From the NCBI GenBank assembly GCA_003565155.1, contig PXDB01000079.1:32893-96892 (forward strand): 64,000 nucleotides of DNA, given 5' to 3'. How positions within the stretch are numbered: position 1 is the stretch's first letter; each line of letters starts with the position of its first letter. The stretch comes from Nitriliruptoraceae bacterium (lineage in GTDB: Bacteria; Actinomycetota; Nitriliruptoria; Nitriliruptorales; Nitriliruptoraceae). Below are positions 25,124-34,565 of the stretch, in pieces. The position numbers were made by a program, and so were the translations under genes. The notes below the pieces were generated by a model, which ran no database searches, was not told the origin of the DNA, and saw only the letters and a list, made by a program, of their open reading frames with translations.

Positions 25124-25214
25124 ACTTGGCGCACGCCTGCGGCGATCGACCCCGGGCGCGAACCCACGGCCGTGTTGCGATCGCGGCGCCACCGGCCACG
25201 CCGGGGGAACCGGT

Positions 25215-25238
25215 CGGGCCCCGCCGTAGCGGGGCCCG
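25215..25238 (-). terminator. Hairpin after the His-rich protein gene
   Basis: CGGGCCCCGC and GCGGGGCCCG pair perfectly around a CGTA tetraloop, starting 20 bp beyond the minus-strand stop at 25259. It separates the His-rich gene from the flavoprotein promoter, supporting two transcription units. Confidence 0.6.
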
Positions 25239-25258
25239 GGATCGGTCGTGGTGGCGGC

Positions 25259-25555
25259 TCAGTGCTCGTCGTAGTGGTCGCCGTGCACCGCGTGCCGGTG
25301 GCCGTCGTGCAGGTAGTCGACGTGGTCGTCGTGGGTGATCGTCTCGTGCCCGCACTCGGGGCCGTGGGCGTGGTCGTGGGGTTGGGCGACGGCGTGCACG
25401 TCCGTGATCGAGCACTCGTCGTAGTGATCGCCGTGCGGCGTGTGGGCATGGCCGTCGTGGAGGTAGTCGACGTGGCCCTGGTGTTCGACGGCTGCGTGAC
25501 CGCAGTCCGGGCTGTGGCTGTGGGTGTGTGCGTCGTGAACGGTGCAGGTGGACAT
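25259..25555 (-). CDS. Duplicated His-rich zinc-binding protein
   Basis: 98 residues, 25 of them His and four Cys. It is made of two near-identical units of about 40 residues (about 8-48 and 58-97), each with a CGH motif, then HxxHVDYLHDGH and HGDHYDE. Single-unit His-rich proteins of this type occur beside zinc importers in other actinobacteria, sometimes mislabelled as transporter permeases; here there is no membrane segment. It probably buffers or delivers zinc in the cytoplasm. Start ATG 25555 follows GGAGA. An ArsR-type operator lies upstream at 25617, and the gene sits just downstream of the SmtB-type regulator. Confidence 0.75.
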   Translation of the reverse strand: MSTCTVHDAHTHSHSPDCGHAAVEHQGHVDYLHDGHAHTPHGDHYDECSITDVHAVAQPHDHAHGPECGHETITHDDHVDYLHDGHRHAVHGDHYDEH

Positions 25556-25616
25556 GGGTTCTCCGGTGCTGAGCGTCGTGGAGGCGGCTTGCCGCTGCTG
25601 ACGAGAGCATAGCATC

Positions 25617-25642
25617 GATGTATCGCGATGTCACGATATATC
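25617..25642. promoter_or_regulatory. Putative ArsR/SmtB operator
   Basis: GATGTATCG (25617-25625) and CGATATATC (25634-25642) form an inverted repeat with eight of nine matching positions and an 8-bp spacer, in a locally AT-rich patch. It lies between the ArsR gene and the His-rich gene, both on the minus strand. ArsR-family zinc sensors bind imperfect AT-rich palindromes of about this length and release on zinc binding. Confidence 0.55.
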
Positions 25643-25680
25643 GGTGATGGAGTGCGGGTGAGGTCCCGTGCCGTCCATGG

Positions 25681-25977
25681 TCAGTGCGTCTCGCCGGCGT
25701 GGATGACCGCATCCTCGACGATGTGCGCCACGTGTTCATCGACGAGGTGGTAGGTGACCGAGCGTCCCTCCCTGACCGCGGTGACCAGCCGCACGCCACG
25801 CAGGATGGCCAGGTGCTCCGAGACGCGGGGCTGGGCGACGCCCAGGGCGTCCACCAGTTCGTGGACCGCGCGGGGGCCGCTGGCGAGTTGACGGACGATG
25901 GCCACGCGGATGGGGTTGGAGAGCGCCTTGAAGGTGTCGGTGACCCGCTCCATGTCCTGGATCGCCGTCGCCTCCAT
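25681..25977 (-). CDS. ArsR-family zinc-responsive repressor (SmtB/CzrA type)
   Basis: 98 residues. Winged helix: FKALSNPIRVAIVRQL, then VHELVDALGVAQPRVSEHLAILR (recognition helix), and wing REGRSVTYHLVD. The C-terminal helix contains D-x-H-x10-H-x2-E (DEH ... IHAGE), the exact alpha-5 zinc-ligand pattern of SmtB; there is no alpha-3 Cys pair, which argues against a cadmium, lead or arsenic sensor. Start ATG 25977 follows GGAGGGGAGG. It lies 101 bp downstream of znuC and 125 bp upstream of the His-rich gene, with the operator between. It probably releases the His-rich gene when zinc is high. Confidence 0.8.
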   Translation of the reverse strand: MEATAIQDMERVTDTFKALSNPIRVAIVRQLASGPRAVHELVDALGVAQPRVSEHLAILRGVRLVTAVREGRSVTYHLVDEHVAHIVEDAVIHAGETH

Positions 25978-26078
25978 GGGGACCTCCCCTCCGGTGACAG
26001 GGTAGCCGGGCGGGGTGGATGGCCGCGGGTCCGACCATCGTCGCCGGTGGTGCCGCCGTCGGCGTGGTCAGCGCCGTC

Positions 26079-26930
26079 CTAGCCGAGCTGATCCTCGTGA
26101 CGGTGGTCGTGGGTGTGGGGGTCGTCGAGCACGAGCGTCCCGTCCTCCAGCACGTGCACGTGGCCACCGTACGCACGTGACAGCAACTCCGGGGTCAGCA
26201 CCATCGATGGGGCGCCCGCGGCGATGATGTCGGTGGCGATCAGCACGGCGACGTCGGTGAGCCGCGCCGTTCCAACGTCATGGGTGGTCAGGATCACGAT
26301 CCGTCCGCGGTCACGCTCCTCGCGGATGACTTCCGTGATGACCTCCTGGGAGATCATGTCCAGCCCGGTGATCGGCTCGTCGAGCAGGAGGACGTCCGCC
26401 TGCTGCGCGAGGCCCTGCGCGACGTAGGTGCGTTGGCGTTGGCCCCCGGAGAGCTCGTGCAGTTGCCGATGGCGCAGATCATCGATGCGCATCCGGTGGA
26501 TCGCGTCCTCGACCGCCGTGCGATCCTCAGCCGTCAGCCGACCGACCATCCCGCGTCGTCCGTAGGCGCCCATCCGCACGGTCTCGAGCACCGTCAGCGG
26601 CACCGCCTGGTTCGCGATGGTCGTCTGCAGCACGTGGGCGACCCTGTTGCGGCGTGCGGTCCCCGCCGTGCCGCTCACCGACACCTGGCCGCGTGACGGT
26701 CCGACGAGCCCGGAGATCGTCGACAGGAGGGTGCTCTTCCCGGAGCCGTTCGGCCCGATGATGGCCACAGCGGTGCCAGGAGCCAGGTGCATTGACGCGT
26801 CGCGAACCGCCACGATGTCCCCGAAGGTGACCCACAGGCGGTCGACGTTGACGGTCGGCCCCCCAGCGGGCTCATGTGCGGACCCCGCTCCCGGGGAGCT
26901 TCCGGTTGGCGATGCGGGAACGGTTCCCAT
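26079..26930 (-). CDS. znuC: Zinc ABC transporter ATP-binding protein
   Basis: 283 residues. Walker A GPNGSGKST, signature LSGGQRQRTYVAQGLAQ, Walker B LLLDEPITGLD and switch TTHD are all present. It belongs to the manganese/zinc/iron chelate importer ATPases. The C-terminus is His-rich (THDHRHED), consistent with zinc. The first about 25 residues are a Pro/Gly/Ser extension. Start ATG 26930 has GAGGAG upstream. It is divergent from znuA over about 100 bp, in which CGTAGCGCTACG (26958-26969) is a perfect 12-bp palindrome that may be an operator. Confidence 0.85.
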   Translation of the reverse strand: MGTVPASPTGSSPGAGSAHEPAGGPTVNVDRLWVTFGDIVAVRDASMHLAPGTAVAIIGPNGSGKSTLLSTISGLVGPSRGQVSVSGTAGTARRNRVAHVLQTTIANQAVPLTVLETVRMGAYGRRGMVGRLTAEDRTAVEDAIHRMRIDDLRHRQLHELSGGQRQRTYVAQGLAQQADVLLLDEPITGLDMISQEVITEVIREERDRGRIVILTTHDVGTARLTDVAVLIATDIIAAGAPSMVLTPELLSRAYGGHVHVLEDGTLVLDDPHTHDHRHEDQLG

Positions 26931-26957
26931 TACGCTCCTCGTGCCGTCCCGGCGAAC

Positions 26958-26969
26958 CGTAGCGCTACG
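26958..26969. promoter_or_regulatory. 12-bp palindrome between znuC and znuA
   Basis: CGTAGCGCTACG is a perfect palindrome near the middle of the 101-bp divergent region. It does not match the A/T-rich Zur consensus. Its position between two divergent importer genes makes it a candidate site for shared control; it could be chance. Confidence 0.3.
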
Positions 26970-27031
26970 AGCGGGCCTCGTCGTCGCGAACCGCCTCCAG
27001 CCGGATCGTCCCCTCGAAACGAGATGCCCCG

Positions 27032-28243
27032 ATGTCGCTCCCGCACCTCGCCCGCCCGTCTGGCGGCCTGCCGCTGCTCGCGGTGCTCGGCCTCCTCCTC
27101 GCCGCGTGCGGCGCCGGGGTCGAGCCGTCGGCGACCGAGGCGGTGGCCGATGACGGGACCGACGCTGCCGTCGACGACAGCTCCGCGGATGCGTCGGACG
27201 GAGCGGCCGCCGAGGAGGTCGACCGCCTCTCGATCGTCGCCACGACCTCGCTCATCGGGGACATGGTCGCCACGCTCGCGCAGGAGGATGCCGAGGTGAC
27301 CGTGCTCATGCCGCCGGGTGTCGACCCGCACGGCTACGAGCCATCGGCGAGCGACGGGCGGCTGCTGCGTGAGGCGGATCTGATCGTGGCGAACGGCTTG
27401 CAGCTCGAGGAGAACCTGGTGTCGGTCCTCGAGGCGGTCGAGGAGGAAGGTGGCAGCATCCTCGCCCTGGCCGAGCAGCTCGACCCCATCGACTTCGCGT
27501 GGGACGGCCCGGGGCACAGCCACGGTGACGACGACGCCGGTCACCCGCAGGATGATGACGACCACGGTCACTCACACGACGATGACGCCGGTCACTCCCA
27601 CGATGATGACGACCACGGTCACTCCCATGATGACGACGACCACGGTCACTCCGACGAAGAGGAGGACCACGGTCACTCCCACGATGGCGGGGACCCGCAC
27701 TTCTGGTTCGACCCGCTACGTGCCGCCGAGGGTGTGCAGCTGATCGCCGAGGCCATCGCCGAACTGGACGAGCGGCTCGAGGCTGAGGAGTGGTCGGCGC
27801 GCGGTGCGGCCGCGGCCGAGGAGCTCGAGGAGCTCCACGACGAGATGATGGCGATGTTCGACACCATCCCGTCCGGGAACCGCACGCTGGTCACCAACCA
27901 CGACGCGCTCGGCTACCTGGCGTACCGCTACGACCTCGAGGTGCTGGGCACGGTCGTGCCCGGCGCCTCGACGCAGTCCGAGGTCGACGCGCGTGGATTC
28001 GCGGAGCTGGTGGAGACGGTCGAACGCGCTGGCGTCGAGGTGGTCTTCGCCGAGAACACCGACTCCACCGTGCTCGCCGAGCAACTCGCCAGCGAGGTGG
28101 TCGGGCGCGGCGATCTCGAGGTCGAGGTCGTGCGGATCTACACCGACGCCCTCGGTGAGGAGGGCAGCGGTGCCGAGACCTACACCGGCCTGCTGCGCAC
28201 CACCTCCAGGCTGATCACGGAGGCGCTCGGCGGCACCGTCTGA
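27032..28243 (+). CDS. znuA: Zinc ABC transporter substrate-binding lipoprotein
   Basis: 403 residues. A lipoprotein signal ends in LLAACG (lipid anchor on Cys about residue 28). The cluster A-I solute-binding fold shows VDPHGYEPSASD with a zinc-ligand His, then a long His/Asp-rich loop (about 165-225; repeated DDDHGHSH units), then DPHFWFDP and TNHDALGYLAYRY with further ligand residues, and the acidic ligand region VFAENTDST. The His-rich loop is characteristic of zinc rather than manganese binders and is unusually long here. Extracellular zinc capture for ZnuB and ZnuC. No strong ribosome site. Confidence 0.9.
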   Translation: MSLPHLARPSGGLPLLAVLGLLLAACGAGVEPSATEAVADDGTDAAVDDSSADASDGAAAEEVDRLSIVATTSLIGDMVATLAQEDAEVTVLMPPGVDPHGYEPSASDGRLLREADLIVANGLQLEENLVSVLEAVEEEGGSILALAEQLDPIDFAWDGPGHSHGDDDAGHPQDDDDHGHSHDDDAGHSHDDDDHGHSHDDDDHGHSDEEEDHGHSHDGGDPHFWFDPLRAAEGVQLIAEAIAELDERLEAEEWSARGAAAAEELEELHDEMMAMFDTIPSGNRTLVTNHDALGYLAYRYDLEVLGTVVPGASTQSEVDARGFAELVETVERAGVEVVFAENTDSTVLAEQLASEVVGRGDLEVEVVRIYTDALGEEGSGAETYTGLLRTTSRLITEALGGTV

Positions 28244-28365
28244 CCTGCGCGTGCAGGATCGGCGTCGCCGGGAGCCACCGGTACCTGGGGGTCCCCGAAC
28301 GCTGGAGGTCGCTCCCGCCCGCCCGGGGGTCTACGGTTCGCCGCGCCAGGGCGCCGTCCACCGGG

Positions 28366-28422
28366 GGCCGGCCGACCCAGCCGGCCGACGACCGGTGGGC
28401 ACACCGCCACCGGTCGGTGTGC
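28366..28422 (+). promoter_or_regulatory. Overlapping hairpins in the znuA-znuB gap
   Basis: In the 239-bp gap, GGCCGGC/GCCGGCC (28366-28372 with 28380-28386) forms one stem. Then GACCGGTGG/CCACCGGTC (28390-28398 with 28407-28415) and GCACACCG/CGGTGTGC (28399-28406 with 28415-28422) form two stems that cannot coexist, because each arm of one lies in the loop of the other. This suggests attenuation or differential expression of znuB; chance is possible at this GC content. Confidence 0.4.
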
Positions 28423-28482
28423 GCTCCTGATCACGGCACGGTAGGTCCGAGCCCTGCACGGAGGTTCCGGAGACGATGACCC

Positions 28483-29349
28483 GTGGTTGATCTGCTCCTC
28501 GACCCCTTCGTGTTCGAGTTCATGCGCAACGGCCTGTACGCGGGACTGCTGACGGTGGTCGCCGCCTCGCTGGTCGGGACGTGGGTCGTGCTGCGGGGCC
28601 TGTCCTTCATGGGCGACGCGATGGCGCACGGGGTGCTCCCCGGGATCGCCGTGGCCTTCCTGCTGGGGGGCAACCTGCTCGTCGGTGCGGCGATCAGTGC
28701 CGCGGTCATGATCGCCGGCGTCAGCCTCGCCAGTGCCAGGAGCCGTCTGGGTGACGACGTCGCGATCGGGCTGCTGTTCGTCGGGATGCTCGCCCTCGGT
28801 GTCGCCATCATCTCCGCACGTGGTGCCTACGCCGGCGACCTGACGACGATCCTGTTCGGTGACCCCATCGGCGTGACCGCCGGCCATCTGCGCACCCTGC
28901 TGCTCGCCGCCACCGTGACCATCGTGCTCACCGTCGCGCTGTACCGGCCGTTCCTGGTCCTCTCCTTCAGCCGGGCGAAAGCCCTGGTCCTCGGGATGCA
29001 TCCGCGTCTCGCGCACCTGGCGATGCTCGGGCTGATCGCCATGGTCATCGTGACGTCCTTCAGGACGGTGGGCACGCTGCTGGTGTTCGCCTTCCTGATC
29101 GCCCCGCCGGCGACCGCCTCCCTGATCGCGCGACGCGTGCCGGTGATGATGCTGGTGTCCATCCTCGTCGGCGCCATCAGCGTGCTGGCAGGGCTGCTGA
29201 TCAGCTTCTACTTCGGCACAGCGACCGCGGCCACGATCGCGGGCCTGACCGTCCTGCTGTACTTCGTGGTGCTGACGGTCCGCGAGACGATCGACGCCCT
29301 CCGCCGGTGGCGGTCACGGTCTCGCCGACACGCCACAGCGCCCGCGTGA
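28483..29349 (+). CDS. znuB: Zinc ABC transporter permease
   Basis: 288 residues, about eight or nine hydrophobic helices. The family signature SFMGDAMAHGVLPGIAVAF follows helix 2, and SFRTVGTLLVFAFLIAPPATA lies near the middle. It is the single permease of the locus, likely working as a homodimer with ZnuC and ZnuA. GTG 28483 is preceded by CCGGAG. It is separated from znuA by 239 bp containing hairpins and converges on zur with 29 bp between stops. Confidence 0.9.
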   Translation: MVDLLLDPFVFEFMRNGLYAGLLTVVAASLVGTWVVLRGLSFMGDAMAHGVLPGIAVAFLLGGNLLVGAAISAAVMIAGVSLASARSRLGDDVAIGLLFVGMLALGVAIISARGAYAGDLTTILFGDPIGVTAGHLRTLLLAATVTIVLTVALYRPFLVLSFSRAKALVLGMHPRLAHLAMLGLIAMVIVTSFRTVGTLLVFAFLIAPPATASLIARRVPVMMLVSILVGAISVLAGLLISFYFGTATAATIAGLTVLLYFVVLTVRETIDALRRWRSRSRRHATAPA

Positions 29350-29378
29350 GGCCGCGCCCGTAGGTGCAGCTGCGAGGT

Positions 29379-29813
29379 TCAGCTGCACCGTCCGCAGGTG
29401 CCGACCAGTTCGAGACGGTGCGAGTCGATCACGTAACCACGCTGGTCCCGCGCTTCGCCGGCTGCCTCGCCCAGCGCCCGTTCGATGGCGGGTGGCAGCA
29501 CCACATCGTCGATCCGGCCACAGACGGAGCACACCACGTGGTGGTGGTGCTCCGAGAGCTCCTCGGTCAGCTCGTAACGCGCGACATCGTCGGTCGAGGC
29601 GAGGCGATGGACCGCGCCGCACTGCTCGAGGATGGCGAGGTTGCGGTAGAGCGAGCTCTGCGACTGTGCCGCGCCCCGATCCAGTAGCTCCGGGATCGTG
29701 ACCGGCCGGTCCGTCGCTATCAGCAGGTCCACGAGCTGCTTCCGACCCCGGGTGTAGCGCTGCCGGGACCGCCGGAGTTGCTCGTCCACGATGGTATGCA
29801 CGTCTGTACTCAT
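29379..29813 (-). CDS. zur: Fur-family zinc uptake regulator
   Basis: 144 residues. Fur fold: winged helix TRGRKQLVDLLIATDRPVTIPELL with SQSSLYRNLAILEQ as recognition helix, then a dimerisation domain with EHHHHVVCSVCGRIDDV and a C-terminal CGRC. The two Cys pairs form the structural zinc site; the His cluster supplies the regulatory site. Context (ZnuABC) and the His-rich loop favour Zur over Fur. The minus-strand sequence TAGCCT lies seven bases before the ATG, so the mRNA is probably leaderless. Confidence 0.88.
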   Translation of the reverse strand: MSTDVHTIVDEQLRRSRQRYTRGRKQLVDLLIATDRPVTIPELLDRGAAQSQSSLYRNLAILEQCGAVHRLASTDDVARYELTEELSEHHHHVVCSVCGRIDDVVLPPAIERALGEAAGEARDQRGYVIDSHRLELVGTCGRCS

Positions 29814-29820
29814 GCCGTGC

Positions 29821-29826
29821 AGGCTA
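29821..29826 (-). promoter_or_regulatory. -10 hexamer TAGCCT for a likely leaderless zur transcript
   Basis: Reading on the minus strand, TAGCCT is followed by seven bases and the zur ATG, with no ribosome site. This is the same geometry as at xth and the isomerase-like gene. Confidence 0.45.
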
Positions 29827-29988
29827 CACGCGTTCTCGGAACGGCGGCGTCAGGCGTGACACGGCGTCGACCGGCGGCGCGCGGGCGAGCACGGCCGGGC
29901 AGTTAGACTGCGCTGTCGCGCCCCTGCCACCCGCGGGCCGATCCCCGCGCATCCCGCCGCCCTGTCACCGTCCCGCCCGGAGCCCGTA

Positions 29989-31071
29989 GTGCGCCCCCGC
30001 GTCCGAACCCTGGCTGCCGCACTGGCCGCGGCGCTCCTGCTCGCTGCCTGCGGCCCCGCCCTGCCCGCTGGTACCGCAGCGGTGGTCGGCGACTCGCGCA
30101 TCCCACGCGCCGAGGTGGAGCGTGCGGTCGCGAACCTGGATCTGTCGGCCGACCGTGAGGCGATCGCGGACTCCTTGCCCGCCGATCTCTCGCCGGCCCA
30201 GCGGCGTGCCCAGACCGACGAGCAGTTCGCCGAGATCGTCCAGGACCTCCAGCGCCGGACCCTCGACCTCTACATCCGGCTGGAGATCGTGCGGATGGTC
30301 GCCGCGGAGGAGGGCGTCGAGGTCGCCGACGCTGATCGCGCCGAGGCCCGCCAGGCGCTCATCGACTCCATCGGCGGGGAGGACGAGCTCGACGGTGTCC
30401 TCACCCAGTCCGGGTTCACCGAGGAGCTCTTCGAGGAGGTCATCGTCGAACAGGAGGCGCTGATCGGCGCGCTGCGCACCGCCCTGCTCGGTGACGCCAC
30501 CCTCGAGGTCCGTGAACCACGGCACATCCTGGTGGAGGACGAGGCCGAGGCCCTGGAGATCGTGGAGCTGCTCGCCGGCGGGGAGGACTTCGCGGCGCTC
30601 GCAGAGGAGCGCTCCGTCGACCCGGGCAGCGCCGCAGAGGGTGGCGCGCTGGAGGCCGCGCCCCGCGGTGCGTGGCTGCAGGAGTTCGACGACGCGGTGT
30701 GGACCGCCGAGATCGGGGAGACCGTCGGACCGGTCCAGACCCAGGCCGGCTTCCACATCATCGAGGTGGTGGACATCCAGACCCTCGATGCCGACGAGCT
30801 CCCTGAAGAGCAGGTGCAGCAGCTGGTCGGTGGGGAGCTCGACGCCCGCTTCGTCGCGGTCGTGGCGGATACCGAGGTCCGGGTCGATCCGGCCTTCGGT
30901 GAGTGGAGCCAGGACCCCAACGACCCGTCGCTGCGCCCCCTCCAGCCGGTCGGTGCGGCACCCGACGCCCCCGCGCCCGGAGCGGAGCCGGGGCTCGACG
31001 AGCTGGAGGGAGGGGAGCTGACCGAGGAGGAGCTCGCGGAGCTGCTCGAGGAGCTCGAGAGCGGCCAGTGA
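29989..31071 (+). CDS. PpiC/SurA-type peptidyl-prolyl isomerase lipoprotein
   Basis: 360 residues. Signal peptide with lipobox LLLAACG (lipid anchor at about Cys 21). A SurA-N-like helical region follows (about 30-175), then a parvulin domain (about 180-270) with REPRHILVEDEAEAL, FAALAEERSVDPGSAAEGG and TQAGFHIIEVVD. The C-terminal tail is Glu/Pro-rich. Predicted to help fold exported proteins outside the membrane. GTG 29989. The mazG start overlaps its stop (GTGA), and this pairing beside mfd/eno is frequent in actinobacteria. Confidence 0.85.
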   Translation: MRPRVRTLAAALAAALLLAACGPALPAGTAAVVGDSRIPRAEVERAVANLDLSADREAIADSLPADLSPAQRRAQTDEQFAEIVQDLQRRTLDLYIRLEIVRMVAAEEGVEVADADRAEARQALIDSIGGEDELDGVLTQSGFTEELFEEVIVEQEALIGALRTALLGDATLEVREPRHILVEDEAEALEIVELLAGGEDFAALAEERSVDPGSAAEGGALEAAPRGAWLQEFDDAVWTAEIGETVGPVQTQAGFHIIEVVDIQTLDADELPEEQVQQLVGGELDARFVAVVADTEVRVDPAFGEWSQDPNDPSLRPLQPVGAAPDAPAPGAEPGLDELEGGELTEEELAELLEELESGQ

Positions 31072-32477
31072 CCCCCGCAGCGACGAGCAGACCCCACGAC
31101 GGCGTCTCCAGCGTGACCGTCGCCCTGGTGGAAACCTCGGACCTGCTGCCGGGCCTGCTGCCCTTCCAGGCCTGGGACGTCCTCGGCACCGCGGAGCAGG
31201 TGTTCGCCCGTGATGCGGCCGCGCACCCCTCCGCCGAACATCTCCACTTCGCCGGTCTCGACCTGTCCACCCTGGAACCCGCACCCCTGCAACGTGGTGA
31301 CCTCGACCTCACCCGCCCCGGCGATCCCGGCGACCGCCGTCTCGCGAAGGCGCTCATCGCCCACGCGCACGCGGCGGGAACGGCGGTGTACCTCCTCGGT
31401 CCTGAGGACGAGCGGCTCGCACTGGCGCTCGCCGGGATGGCAGCCGAGCAGGACGTCGAGGTGGAGCTGGTCTTCCTCGCGCAGCAGCCTCCAGGTACCG
31501 AGCTCCTGCGCCTCGTGGAGGTCCTGCGCCGACTCCGTGACCCCGACCACGGCTGCCCGTGGGACCTCGAACAGGACCACGCGAGCCTCGTGCGCTACCT
31601 GGTCGAGGAGACCTACGAGCTGGTCGAGGCCGTCGAGGCCGGGGATGACACCGACCTGGCCGAGGAGCTCGGCGACGTGCTCCTGCAGGTGGTGTTCCAC
31701 GCGCAGGTCGCGAACGACCGGCGTGCCTTCGGTATCGACGACGTGGCCCGTGGCATCGCGCAGAAGCTCATCCGGCGCCACCCCCACGTGTTCGCTGACG
31801 GGGACGCGTCCACGCCGGAGGAGGTCCAGACCCGCTGGGACGAGCTGAAGACCCAGGAGAAGGACCGGACCGGACCCTTCGACGGGGTGCCGGCCGCCGG
31901 CCCGGGCCTCGATCTGCTGCACACCCTGCATCGGAAAGCTCGGCGTCGCGGGGTGCTGCCGCCCGACCAGCCGTCCCCTGGCCAGCAGCTGACGGCGGCG
32001 GCCGCTGCCGTGGCCCAGCTGCAGCAGCCGATGGTGACGCCGGCCGCCGGAGCGTCGCGCGACGCCGATCCTGACGGCGGTGGTGGCCCTGACGCGGGCG
32101 GCGGCCGGGATGCAGGCGCTGACCTGGACGCGGGCGTCGGCCCGGATGTAGGCGCTGATCCGGACGCGGGCGGCGACCAGGACGCGGGCGCTGATCCGGA
32201 CGCGGGCGCTGATCCGGACGCGGGCGGCGACCAGGACGCGGGCGCTGCGGTCCAGGCCGATGCGGAGCTCGCCGTCGGCCGGCTGCTCGATGCCGCGGTC
32301 GTGGTGGCCGCAGCGCACGGCGTCGACCCGGAAGCCGCCGCACGCCGGGTTGCGCGCGAGCGGCGCGCCCGCACGGAGGCCGCCTTCGACCGGCTGCCGG
32401 CGGCGGTGCGTGGCGACGAGGCGGTCGATCCCGAGGCGTGGGCGCAGGCCTGGACGGACGCCGCCGCTGACGGCTGA
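31068..32477 (+). CDS. mazG: Nucleoside triphosphate pyrophosphohydrolase MazG with repeat insertion
   Basis: 469 residues, coupled by GTGA to the PpiC gene. MazG hydrolyses non-canonical NTPs to NMPs. The MazG domain (about 150-290) is intact: RDPDHGCPWDLEQDH, EETYELVEAVE and EELGDVLLQVVFHAQ (acidic metal ligands), RRHPHVF. The N-terminal about 140 residues are degenerate. A run of six-residue Asp/Ala/Gly-rich units such as GADPDA and GGDQDA (about residues 332-395) interrupts the C-terminal region before a helical end (AARRVARERRARTEAAFDRL). The insertion is encoded by near-exact 18-nt DNA repeats. Members elsewhere lack it as far as I know. Confidence 0.88.
   Translation: MTPAATSRPHDGVSSVTVALVETSDLLPGLLPFQAWDVLGTAEQVFARDAAAHPSAEHLHFAGLDLSTLEPAPLQRGDLDLTRPGDPGDRRLAKALIAHAHAAGTAVYLLGPEDERLALALAGMAAEQDVEVELVFLAQQPPGTELLRLVEVLRRLRDPDHGCPWDLEQDHASLVRYLVEETYELVEAVEAGDDTDLAEELGDVLLQVVFHAQVANDRRAFGIDDVARGIAQKLIRRHPHVFADGDASTPEEVQTRWDELKTQEKDRTGPFDGVPAAGPGLDLLHTLHRKARRRGVLPPDQPSPGQQLTAAAAAVAQLQQPMVTPAAGASRDADPDGGGGPDAGGGRDAGADLDAGVGPDVGADPDAGGDQDAGADPDAGADPDAGGDQDAGAAVQADAELAVGRLLDAAVVVAAAHGVDPEAAARRVARERRARTEAAFDRLPAAVRGDEAVDPEAWAQAWTDAAADG
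32061..32250 (+). repeat. 18-nt tandem repeats inside mazG
   Basis: Units close to GATCCGGACGCGGGCGCT recur in frame over about 190 bp, alternating with GGCGACCAGGACGCGGGC-like units. Because the unit is a multiple of three, copy changes would keep the frame and simply lengthen the acidic linker. Confidence 0.7.
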
Positions 32478-32619
32478 GCGCTGCGGGGCCACGGCTGCCG
32501 GAGGGCACCTCGAGGCCGCGTCACGGCACCGCTGGAGGCGCGTGCCCCTGACCACACGGTCCCTGCCGCGTCCCGCGGCCGGCCACTAGCATCTCGCACG
32601 TCGCCACCTGGAGGACCGT

Positions 32620-33087
32620 GTGCCACCGAAGCGCTGCCCCGAGTGCGGGCGCTTCCTCGCCAACGAGGTCGTCGCGTCCTTGGACACCGCCAGCGCGCCC
32701 TGTCCGCGCTGCGGCGCCCAGCTCACACCGGACGTCGTCGTGGGAGGCACAGCTGCACAGCACGCCACGTCCCCGGCGGCGGATGCGGACAGCGCCGACC
32801 GTTCGGTGCGTCCGCCTGACCTCGACCCCTCCGACGTCCAACGCCGGGATCTCGACGTCCTCTCCGGTTGGGATGTGGGCGCGACGCCCGAGGAGGTGGC
32901 CTCCTGGCGGTCGGACCGCCGGCCCTTCCCCACCGACACCGTGGTCGTGCTCGGCGCCGGCCTCGCCGGTGCCGCGCTCGCCGGTCTGGTGGCACGCGAA
33001 CACCGGGCCGGTTGGGCCGCCGCGGGCGTGATCGGCGGTGTCGGGCTCGCCGGCGCCTGGCGGCGGATCTGGGAGCTGCGGCTGTGA
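32620..33087 (+). CDS. Zinc-ribbon membrane protein
   Basis: 155 residues. The N-terminus has two Cys pairs, CPECGRF and CPRCGAQ (residues about 6-9 and 28-31), forming a zinc ribbon. An acidic linker precedes two hydrophobic segments (about 105-122 and 130-148) that make a C-terminal hairpin, ending in WRRIWELRL. No named family recognised. GTG 32620 with GGAGG at 32609; a -10-like TAGCAT lies at 32587. It lies between mazG and eno. Confidence 0.65.
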   Translation: MPPKRCPECGRFLANEVVASLDTASAPCPRCGAQLTPDVVVGGTAAQHATSPAADADSADRSVRPPDLDPSDVQRRDLDVLSGWDVGATPEEVASWRSDRRPFPTDTVVVLGAGLAGAALAGLVAREHRAGWAAAGVIGGVGLAGAWRRIWELRL

Positions 33088-33156
33088 GGCCGCGCCGCGA
33101 TGCCGGCTGTGCGCCCAGCGCGCTGGTCGACGCACGCGTTGAAGCTGTTGAAGTTG

Positions 33157-34542
<1,386 letters not shown>

Positions 34543-34565
34543 GGCGTCCCTACCGAGGACGATCC

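Noticed and set aside
23523..25799. Several plus- and minus-strand frames antisense to the flavoprotein and His-rich genes
   Set aside because: They are Arg/Pro/Ser/Thr shadows of the real genes with no motifs.
26916..26928. GGGAACGGTTCCC as a zinc operator
   Set aside because: It lies inside the znuC start codons, is not a perfect palindrome at its centre, and has no match to known boxes.
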